Made by a program: the position numbers and the translations under genes. Under the pieces are notes generated by a model. The model worked only from the letters and a program-made list of their open reading frames with translations. It made no database searches and was not told the origin of the DNA. This document shows, piece by piece, positions 6,979 to 12,664 of a DNA stretch of 18,825 nt (the first letter of the stretch is position 1; every line of letters starts with the position of its first letter). The stretch lies in the NCBI GenBank assembly GCA_021801615.1, contig JAJYXS010000069.1:1-18825 (forward strand). Reading direction: 5' to 3'. This stretch comes from Actinomycetes bacterium (GTDB taxonomy: Bacteria > Actinomycetota > Acidimicrobiia > Acidimicrobiales > RAAP-2).

Positions 6979-8151
6979 ATGAGCCGGGTCGCGTGGTTCC
7001 ACTGCTTCGCGGGGATCGCCGGCGACATGGCGCTCGGAAGCCTCCTCGACGCGGGCGCCGAGGAGGCCGAGGTCCTCGCGATGCTCGAGCGCCTTCCGGT
7101 CGACGGCTGGGAGCTCTGCGTCGAGCGGGTGCTGCGCGGAGGCATCGACTGCACGCGCGCGGTGGTGCGAGCAGAGGACCGCGGCGATCGCCGCCACGCA
7201 GACCTCGCCGAAGCGGTGCGTGCGGCCGCGCTGCCCGAGCGCGTCGAGCGACGCGCGCTCGCCACCTTCGCCGCGCTGGCAGAGGTGGAGGGCCTGCTCC
7301 ACCGGGCAGACCCGGCAGACGTGCACTTCCACGAGGTCGGCGGCCATGACGCGCTCGTCGACGTGGTGGGCACTGCAGCCGCGCTCGAGGTGCTCGGCAT
7401 AGACGACGTCGCCGTCTCCGCCGTGGCGCTCGGGACCGGGACCGTGCGCGCCGCCCACGGCACCCTGCCCAACCCGCCGCCCGCCGTCCTCCGGCTGCTC
7501 GAGGGGTTCTCGACGTACGGCCGGCCGGTGCCGATCGAGCTGACGACGCCCACCGGGGCAGCGCTCCTGCGGGCGCTCGGGTCGCCGTCGCCCGGGGGCG
7601 CGATGCCGGCGATGACCGTGCGCGCCTCGGGCTACGGCGCGGGCGCCGCGGAGCTCGACACCCTCCCGAATTGCACCCAGGTCGTGCTCGGCGACGCGAG
7701 CCCTGCGCGGACCGGTCCTGGCCAGCCGATTTGCGTGCTCGAGGCGAACCTCGACGACGTGACCGGCGAGCAGCTCGCTCTTGCCCTCGCCACCCTGCTC
7801 GAGGAGGGCGCGCTGGACGCGTGGGTCACCCCGGTCGTGATGAAAAAGGGCCGTCCCGGCCACACCTTCCATGTGCTCTGCGACCCTGCCCACGCCGAGC
7901 GGCTCTCGGAGGTGGTGCGCACGGCGACCGGGAGCTTCGGCGTGCGCGCCGTCCGGGGCGAGCGATGGCCCGAGCGCCGCCACCTCGAAGAGGTCCGCGT
8001 CGAGGGACAGCCGGTGCGGATGAAGATCGGCGTAGAGAGGGCGAAGGCCGAGCCGGAGGACGTCGCCCGGGTCGCGGCGGCGACCGGTCTGCCCCCCGTC
8101 GAGGTGGCCTCGCGAGCCGAGGAGGCCTGGCGGCGCGGCCGCCCCTGCTAG
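6979..8151 (+). CDS. larC: LarC, nickel-inserting enzyme of NPN cofactor synthesis, single ORF
   Basis: LarC is the CTP-dependent cyclometallase that inserts nickel into P2TMN to complete the NPN cofactor. The 390-residue product begins with WFHCFAGIAGDMALGSLLDAG, has DVHFHEVGGHDALVDVVGTAAA in the middle, VPIELTTPTGAALL, and the C-terminal LarC2 half starting near ICVLEANLDDVTGEQLA, with VVMKKGRPGHTFHVLC. Both halves are in one frame, unlike Lactobacillus plantarum, where a programmed frameshift joins LarC1 and LarC2. The ATG at 6979 is used because the ATG at 6971 is in another frame and stops at once. It is the second gene of larBC. LarA is not in the window. Confidence 0.95.
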   Translation: MSRVAWFHCFAGIAGDMALGSLLDAGAEEAEVLAMLERLPVDGWELCVERVLRGGIDCTRAVVRAEDRGDRRHADLAEAVRAAALPERVERRALATFAALAEVEGLLHRADPADVHFHEVGGHDALVDVVGTAAALEVLGIDDVAVSAVALGTGTVRAAHGTLPNPPPAVLRLLEGFSTYGRPVPIELTTPTGAALLRALGSPSPGGAMPAMTVRASGYGAGAAELDTLPNCTQVVLGDASPARTGPGQPICVLEANLDDVTGEQLALALATLLEEGALDAWVTPVVMKKGRPGHTFHVLCDPAHAERLSEVVRTATGSFGVRAVRGERWPERRHLEEVRVEGQPVRMKIGVERAKAEPEDVARVAAATGLPPVEVASRAEEAWRRGRPC

Positions 8152-8179
8152 CGCGTGGGCGGTCGGGTCGCCTCCAGCG

Positions 8180-8197
8180 CGACGAGAGAGCTCGTCG
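8180..8197. terminator. Hairpin between convergent larC and the flavoprotein gene
   Basis: A perfect 7-bp stem CGACGAG / CTCGTCG closes a 4-nt loop. It sits in the 47-bp gap and ends one base before the last codon of the opposite gene. There is no T-tract, so it could act as a bidirectional transcription barrier or mRNA 3'-end structure. Confidence 0.45.
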
Positions 8198-8198
8198 G

Positions 8199-9554
8199 CT
8201 ACTCCGCGGCCTCGGCGAGCGCCTCCGAGAGGGTCGGGTGCACGAGCATGCTCTCGACGATGTCCTGGACCCGCAGTCCGGCCGTGACCGCGAGCGCGAC
8301 GACCGAGATGAGCTCGGCCGCGTGCCGGCCGACGATCGAGCCGCCCAGCACCACGCCGGTCGCCGGGTCCGAGATGATCTTCACGAAGCCCCGGGGATCG
8401 TCGTCGATGAGCGCCCTCGCCGATGCGGCGAACGGCACCTTCGTCACCCGGATCTTGCGTCCCTCGGCGAAGGCGTCGGCCTCTGCGAGCCCGACGTCGG
8501 CGATCTCCGGCTCGGTGAAGATGGCGGACGCGGCCTTGTCGTAATTCAGGTGCCGATGGGACACCGTGTGCCCGATCGCCACGTGCTCGGCGATCTTGCG
8601 CCCCTGCATCGAAGCCACCGACGAAAGCGGCAGCTTCCCGGACAGGTCCCCCGCCGCGTAGATGTGGGGGACGTTGGTCTGACAGTGGTGGTTGACCGGC
8701 ACGTAGCCGTGCTCGTCGACCTCCACCCCTGCGGTGTCCAGCGCGAGGCGCTCGACGTTCGGCAGCGACCCGATCGCGAGCAGCGCGTGCGACCCTGACG
8801 CGACGCGGCCGTCGTCGCAGCGCACCGAGACGCCGTCGCCCGAGCGTTCGATCCCCACCGCCCGCGCGCCTTTCATCAGCCTGACACCGCGCCGAAGGAA
8901 GTCCTCTTCGAGGACCGCGGCGACCTCGGGGTCCTTGCGCGGCAGCACCTGCTGGCGGCTGACGATGAGCGTGACCTCGGACCCGAGCGACGAGAACATG
9001 TGGACGAGCTCGACGCCGGTCACGCCCGAGCCGATGACCACCAGGTGCCTCGGCAGCACCTTCGGCGGGTACGCGTCACGGGTCGTGAGCACCCGGTCGC
9101 CGTCGATCGGCGCCCAGTCGGGGATCCTCGGCCGGCTGCCCGTCGCGAGCAGGATCGCGTCGCCTTCGAGCCGGACCGGGCCCTCCGGAGTCTCGGCGAG
9201 GACCGAGTGCGGCCCGGACATCCTGCCCTCGCCGCGCAGGAGGCGGATGTCCTGGCTGGCGAGGATGGCCTCGGTCGTCTGGCCGAGGCGCGTCGTGATC
9301 GACGCGATGCGCCGTCGCAGCCGCTCCTGGTCCAAGACGGCCCGCACCGGGCCGAGCCCCATCCCCGCGCTGCGGTCGAGGAACGCCATGGCGCCACCCG
9401 TCGCGATCATCGCCTTCGAGGGGATGCAGTCCCAGAGGTCTGCGGCGCCACCGATCACGTCACGCTCGACGAGGGTGACCTCGACGCCGAGACGGGCCGC
9501 GTACGTCGCCGCCTCGGTGCCGGCCGGACCCCCGCCGATGACCACGAAGTGCAC
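8199..9554 (-). CDS. LpdA-like NAD(P)H dehydrogenase flavoprotein without the redox disulfide
   Basis: A 451-residue member of the pyridine nucleotide-disulfide oxidoreductase family. It shows the N-terminal FAD-binding GGGPAG (7-12), a second dinucleotide-binding GSGVTG for NAD(P)H, YAAGDLSG for the FAD ribityl contact, and a C-terminal dimerisation domain ending in HPTLSEALAEA. The redox motif GGxCxxxxC is changed: the segment reads GGAADLWDCIPSK, so the first cysteine is Ala38 and only Cys43 remains. Dithiol chemistry is therefore impossible, and the protein resembles the mycobacterial NAD(P)H:quinone reductase LpdA rather than lipoamide dehydrogenase. GTG at 9554 lies 6 nt after the GNAT stop codon, so it is the third gene of an operon. 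Confidence 0.88.
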   Translation of the reverse strand: MHFVVIGGGPAGTEAATYAARLGVEVTLVERDVIGGAADLWDCIPSKAMIATGGAMAFLDRSAGMGLGPVRAVLDQERLRRRIASITTRLGQTTEAILASQDIRLLRGEGRMSGPHSVLAETPEGPVRLEGDAILLATGSRPRIPDWAPIDGDRVLTTRDAYPPKVLPRHLVVIGSGVTGVELVHMFSSLGSEVTLIVSRQQVLPRKDPEVAAVLEEDFLRRGVRLMKGARAVGIERSGDGVSVRCDDGRVASGSHALLAIGSLPNVERLALDTAGVEVDEHGYVPVNHHCQTNVPHIYAAGDLSGKLPLSSVASMQGRKIAEHVAIGHTVSHRHLNYDKAASAIFTEPEIADVGLAEADAFAEGRKIRVTKVPFAASARALIDDDPRGFVKIISDPATGVVLGGSIVGRHAAELISVVALAVTAGLRVQDIVESMLVHPTLSEALAEAAE

Positions 9555-9560
9555 GGGCGA

Positions 9561-10019
9561 TCAGTCGCGCAGGTCGGCGGTGTGGCGGTAGACGTTCGTC
9601 GACCGCTTCGTGAAGCCCAGCCGGACGTACAGCCGGTTGGCCGCCTCGCGGTCGGGACGAGAGGTGAGGTCGACCGTGCGGGCTCCCGCCGCCTCGGCGC
9701 GCGCGAGCGCCTCTTTCACGAGCGCGGCGCCGATGCCGCCGCGCCGCGCGGCCTCGTCGACCACGACGTCCTCGATCCACGCGCGCACGCCGGTCGGGAT
9801 CCGGAACACGGCGAGCGTGAGCGCGCCCACCACCCGCCCGGTCCCGTCGCGGGCGACGAGCAGGGTCGTCGCGGGCGACGCCACGATCGCGGCGAGCTCC
9901 GCGGCGCCCGGCGCAGGGGCGCTTCGCGAGAGCTGGGGGACGAGGGCGGCCAGCGACTCGACGAGCTCGTCGTCGACGCGCGTCGCCTCCTCGATCGTCA
10001 GGTCGCCGGTTCCCGCCAC
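9561..10019 (-). CDS. GNAT-family N-acetyltransferase
   Basis: A 152-residue single-domain GNAT enzyme that would transfer acetyl from acetyl-CoA to an unknown amine. Motif A is clear: WIEDVVVDEAARRGGIGAAL (81-100), with RRGGIGA as the pyrophosphate-binding loop. The C-terminal ANRLYVRLGFTKRSTNVYRH matches motif B. The GTG at 10019 overlaps the end of the Nudix gene by 22 bp, and the next gene begins 6 nt after its stop, so all three are co-transcribed. No ATG is available nearby. Substrate unknown. Confidence 0.85.
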   Translation of the reverse strand: MAGTGDLTIEEATRVDDELVESLAALVPQLSRSAPAPGAAELAAIVASPATTLLVARDGTGRVVGALTLAVFRIPTGVRAWIEDVVVDEAARRGGIGAALVKEALARAEAAGARTVDLTSRPDREAANRLYVRLGFTKRSTNVYRHTADLRD

Positions 10020-10690
10020 AGCGGCTCGCGCACTCGGTCGTAGAGGACGTCGGGTTGCTCCCCTCGGATCGCGGCGAAGACCTGCTCACCCCAGCGCTCG
10101 TGCCCGGCGAGCGGCGAGGGGAGGTTGTCCGCAGCGAACCATCCCACGTCCCGGCACTCGAGCGGGTGCGCCGCGAGGGCCCCGCCGACCGGCTTGCAGT
10201 GGAAGACGAGCGAGTAGAGGGGGATCCGCGTGAACCCGAGCCGCAGGCCGTCGAGCACCGCGATGAGGCGGACGGGCTCGACCTCGATCCCGGTCTCCTC
10301 GCGCACCTCTTTGACGGCGACCTCCGCCGCGGAGTAGCCGACGTCGCACCAGCCGGTCGGGTACAGCCACGCCCCCGAGTCGGCCCGCTGGATGAGCAGG
10401 AGCTCGCCGCGGTCGTTGCCGACGGCGGCGCCCACGGCGACCTTCGGCGTCACGTAACCGGCCACGCCCTCACCGACCTGGGAGAGCCACTCCTCTACGA
10501 GCCCGTTCGCGTCCTCCGGGGACTCGGGGTCCTCGGAGGCGGCGACGCGGATGTCCGCTGCGACGCGCAGGATCTCCTCGAACCGCTCGCGCTCGTAGAG
10601 GCTCTCGGAGAAACCCAGGCCGGTGCGCGCCGTCGCCGCAAGGGTTTCGGCCCATCGCAGAAGCGTCCGGGTCGGCACGGCCGTGTCCAC
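9998..10690 (-). CDS. Nudix hydrolase with N-terminal Nudix_N-like helical domain
   Basis: A 230-residue protein. Residues 9-55 (TLLRWAETLAATARTGLGFS and a helical stretch with YERERFEEIL) resemble the N-terminal domain found before some Nudix domains. The Nudix fold follows with VAVGAAVGNDRGELLLIQRA and the box region GWCDVGYSAAEVAVKEVREE (113-132). The catalytic core KEVREETGI is intact with the usual Arg as Lys127, but the first Glu of the GX5EX7 part is Tyr119. Hydrolysis of a nucleoside-diphosphate-X compound is likely; the substrate is not predictable. The GTG at 10690 is chosen because TAGCGT lies 7 nt upstream; the frame is open further upstream without conserved sequence. First gene of a three-gene operon. 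Confidence 0.88.
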   Translation of the reverse strand: MDTAVPTRTLLRWAETLAATARTGLGFSESLYERERFEEILRVAADIRVAASEDPESPEDANGLVEEWLSQVGEGVAGYVTPKVAVGAAVGNDRGELLLIQRADSGAWLYPTGWCDVGYSAAEVAVKEVREETGIEVEPVRLIAVLDGLRLGFTRIPLYSLVFHCKPVGGALAAHPLECRDVGWFAADNLPSPLAGHERWGEQVFAAIRGEQPDVLYDRVREPLWREPAT

Positions 10691-10697
10691 CGACCCG

Positions 10698-10707
10698 ACG
10701 CTACCGT
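10698..10707. promoter_or_regulatory. Back-to-back -10 elements for the Nudix operon and the small Cys protein
   Basis: The minus-strand TAGCGT (10703-10698) is 7 nt before the Nudix GTG, a leaderless arrangement. The plus-strand TACCGT (10702-10707) shares its TA base pairs and would start an mRNA with a leader of about 30 nt for the gene at 10744. The ten bases are nearly palindromic (ACGCTACCGT). Confidence 0.4.
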
Positions 10708-10715
10708 CTCCGCGC

Positions 10716-10729
10716 CGCCACAAGTGGCG
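10716..10729. promoter_or_regulatory. Inverted repeat in a divergent promoter region
   Basis: CGCCAC-AA-GTGGCG is a perfect 6-bp inverted repeat with a 2-bp centre, between the divergent Nudix and small-protein genes. It could be an operator for both promoters. A short GC-rich palindrome can also arise by chance here. Confidence 0.3.
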
Positions 10730-10743
10730 CTCGGGCCGCAAGA

Positions 10744-11028
10744 ATGGTTGCCGTGGCCGTGAACGAGGACTGTCGCTACTACGTCATGCAGAGCACCAGG
10801 AACGGTGACAAGCTCGAGCGCTGCAAGCTGGGCGCGAACGAGCCGTTCCCGTTCGCGTGCCCCGAGGGCTGCGTGTTCTTCGAGCCGCGGCGTGTCTCGT
10901 CGGCGGGCTGGCAGGTCCCCAAGTCGGCGAAGCCGCCCCAGTCCGGCAGGCCCCCGCAGTCGGCGAAGCCGCCCCAGTCCGGCAAGCCCCCCCGCTCGGG
11001 CAGGCCACCGCGCTCAGGCAGGCGTTGA
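10744..11028 (+). CDS. Small four-cysteine protein with a PPxSG-repeat basic tail
   Basis: A 94-residue protein I cannot name. The first half is compact, with CRYYVMQSTRNGDKLERCKLG (Cys10, Cys27) and FACPEGCVFFEPR (Cys39, Cys43); four cysteines of this kind suggest a zinc or iron-sulfur site. The second half (about 59-94) is disordered and strongly basic, made of six-residue repeats of the type PPQSG(K/R) or PPQSAK ending in GRR. The DNA behind it repeats with a 36-bp period (copies at 10924 and 10960). ATG at 10744 is clear of the divergent Nudix gene; no Shine-Dalgarno is seen. It could bind nucleic acid or a partner protein; this is not established. Confidence 0.7.
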   Translation: MVAVAVNEDCRYYVMQSTRNGDKLERCKLGANEPFPFACPEGCVFFEPRRVSSAGWQVPKSAKPPQSGRPPQSAKPPQSGKPPRSGRPPRSGRR

Positions 11029-11820
11029 GCGCGCCAGGAGGCGGTTCAGGCTGCCCGAGCGGAACCCTTCGAGGTCGAGCGAGACGAACTCGTAGCCCGC
11101 GGCCCTCACCGCTGCGACCACCTCGCCTCGCCGAGACCACAGCGCGTCGAGCTCCTCCTCGGCGACCTCGATGCGGGCGAGGGCCCCGTGGTGGCGCACC
11201 CGCAGCTCGCGCAGTCCGAGCGCTCTCAGGCCCGACTCCGCTGCTTCGACCTTGCGCAGGGTCGGCACGGTGACCGGCGTGCCGTAGGGGAGGCGCGAGG
11301 CGAGGCAGGCGCCCGCCGGCCGGTCCCACGTCCGGAGCCCGAGCTGCTTGGACAGCGCGCGCACGTCGTCCTTCGAGAGGCCTGCCTCCACGAGGGGAAA
11401 GCGTGCGCCTGCAGCCGCCGCGGCCGCTTGGCCGGGCCGGTAGTCGCCGAGGTCGTCCGTGTTGACCCCGAGCACGACCGTGGCCGACCGCGCCGCCGCG
11501 ATGGGGGCGAGCGCCTCCATGAGCGCGACCTTGCACCTCGCGCAGCGGTCCGCGCCGTTCGCGACGTAAAGGGGGTCCTCCATCTCGGAGGTGGCGACCA
11601 CCTGCCACCGGAGCCCCCACTCGGCGGCGAGGGCGCGGCAGTGCGCCTCGTCCCCTGCGGCGAGGGAGGGCGAGACCGCGGTCGCACACAGCGTCCGCTC
11701 CGGCCCGAGCACGCGCTGCGCGACGGCGGCGAGAAAGGCCGAGTCCGCGCCGCCGCTGAACGCGACGACGACGTTCCCCAGCTCGGCGAGCACCGCCTCG
11801 AGCCGCGCGATCCCGCTCAT
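11014..11820 (-). CDS. larE: LarE, ATP-dependent sulfur insertase of NPN cofactor synthesis, three-cysteine type
   Basis: LarE adenylates pyridinium-3,5-biscarboxylic acid mononucleotide and inserts two sulfur atoms to give the bisthiocarboxylate that LarC loads with nickel. The 268-residue protein has the PP-loop VAFSGGADSAFL (19-30), then DRCARCK (91-97), VVLGVNTDD (115-123), DYRPG, and the LarE hallmark RPAGACLASRLPYG (167-180). Cys93, Cys96 and Cys172 match the three cysteines of LarE proteins that bind a [4Fe-4S] cluster, rather than the single sacrificial cysteine of Lactobacillus plantarum LarE. Its ATG overlaps the hemQ stop (ATGA), so translation is coupled to hemQ. The last codons converge with, and overlap by 15 bp, the small-protein gene. 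Confidence 0.94.
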   Translation of the reverse strand: MSGIARLEAVLAELGNVVVAFSGGADSAFLAAVAQRVLGPERTLCATAVSPSLAAGDEAHCRALAAEWGLRWQVVATSEMEDPLYVANGADRCARCKVALMEALAPIAAARSATVVLGVNTDDLGDYRPGQAAAAAAGARFPLVEAGLSKDDVRALSKQLGLRTWDRPAGACLASRLPYGTPVTVPTLRKVEAAESGLRALGLRELRVRHHGALARIEVAEEELDALWSRRGEVVAAVRAAGYEFVSLDLEGFRSGSLNRLLARSTPA

Positions 11821-12581
11821 CGCGAGAGCGACCCGAGCACGGTCGCGACGCTGGCGACCATCCCGGTGTAGAAGGGGCCGAATTGCGCGTAGAGCGCCGA
11901 GGCGCGGTCGAAGCGCATCTGGTAGACGCACTCTTTCAGGTCCGACGGCGAGGTGGCGAACAGCGTGACGCCCCACTCGAAGTCGTCGAGCCCGACGGAG
12001 CCGGTCACGAGCTGGAGCACGCGCCCGTGGTACGCCCTCCCCACGCGACCGTGGCCGACCATGAGCGCGAGGCGCTCGTCGTAGTCGAGGGTGTACCAGT
12101 TGTGCGCGGCCCCTCGACGCTTCGACATCGGGTAGAAGCAGAACGCGGGCTTCCCCTCGGGGGGGAGCCTCGGGTACAGGCGCGCCTGCTTCAGCTCGTC
12201 GGGCAGCCGGGCTGCGTACTCCGACACCTCGGTGAGCGAGACGTAGGAGGTCACGATCTCGAGCCCCGCGGCCTGCACGTCGGACTGGAACCGCCTGAGC
12301 CGCCAGAAGTCCGGCGCCAGCACCATGAGGGCGACGTCCGCCTTGTGGCCGAGGATCGACGCGGCGACCACCTGGTCCCCCTCCTCGAGCGCCGCCGCCT
12401 CTGCGTCGAGGACCGCACCGACGTCCAGCGTCGCACGGGCGCGGCAGAACAGGTGGAGCACGCCGAGGCCCGTGGACGGCTCGAGCGGTGAAGGCGACGG
12501 CGACCGGGAAGGCGTCGGCGACGGCGACCGGGAAGGCGTCGGCGGGGACACAGAAGGCACGGACCGGGACAGCTCGACCAC
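11817..12581 (-). CDS. hemQ: Coproheme decarboxylase HemQ (chlorite dismutase family)
   Basis: HemQ oxidatively decarboxylates coproheme III to heme b in the coproporphyrin-dependent heme pathway of Gram-positive bacteria. The 254-residue protein has the family core from residue ~40: FCFYPMSKRRG (147-157) with Tyr150 and Lys154, the spacing of the catalytic Tyr/Lys of Firmicute HemQ, NWYTLDYDER, MVGHGRVGRAYHG with the likely heme-ligand His177, and TGSVGLDDFEWGVTLFA. Residues 8-36 are a Ser/Pro repeat encoded by a 24-bp duplication and are absent from the family core. The GTG at 12581 has TACACT 7 nt upstream, supporting a leaderless start there. The stop codon overlaps the larE start. Confidence 0.93.
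   Translation of the reverse strand: MVELSRSVPSVSPPTPSRSPSPTPSRSPSPSPLEPSTGLGVLHLFCRARATLDVGAVLDAEAAALEEGDQVVAASILGHKADVALMVLAPDFWRLRRFQSDVQAAGLEIVTSYVSLTEVSEYAARLPDELKQARLYPRLPPEGKPAFCFYPMSKRRGAAHNWYTLDYDERLALMVGHGRVGRAYHGRVLQLVTGSVGLDDFEWGVTLFATSPSDLKECVYQMRFDRASALYAQFGPFYTGMVASVATVLGSLSR
12493..12540. repeat. 24-bp perfect tandem duplication in the hemQ 5' end
   Basis: Identical 24-bp units at 12493-12516 and 12517-12540 encode an eight-residue Ser/Pro/Thr repeat in the nonconserved HemQ N-terminus. The length is a multiple of three, so the reading frame is kept. Confidence 0.85.
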
Positions 12582-12588
12582 CCGGGCA

Positions 12589-12594
12589 AGTGTA
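12589..12594 (-). promoter_or_regulatory. -10 element (TACACT) of hemQ-larE
   Basis: TACACT fits TANNNT and lies 7 nt before the hemQ GTG, and there is no Shine-Dalgarno, as expected for a leaderless mRNA. It lies just past the groL terminator, so hemQ-larE has its own promoter. Confidence 0.5.
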
Positions 12595-12615
12595 GGAGCT
12601 GTGCAGGCGCGCGAA

Positions 12616-12639
12616 AGGGGCGCCCCGAAGGGCGCCCCT
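12616..12639 (-). terminator. groL intrinsic terminator with a UUCG tetraloop
   Basis: A perfect 10-bp GC-rich stem (AGGGGCGCCC / GGGCGCCCCT) encloses a TTCG loop when read on the minus strand, the very stable C(UUCG)G form, followed by TTTCGCG. It lies 25 bp after the groL stop codon and before the hemQ promoter. The T-tract is short. Confidence 0.75.
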
Positions 12640-12664
12640 GTGGTCGCACACGGAGAGGAGAAGC

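Noticed and set aside
5172..7553. A 793-codon open frame containing prephenate dehydratase
   Set aside because: Everything upstream of the ATG at 6119 runs antisense to larB and larC and has no recognisable domains; high GC keeps antisense frames open.
6144..11820. Lactate racemase operon including larA
   Set aside because: larB, larC and larE are present, but no LarA-family racemase is encoded in the window, so the enzyme using the NPN cofactor is unknown.
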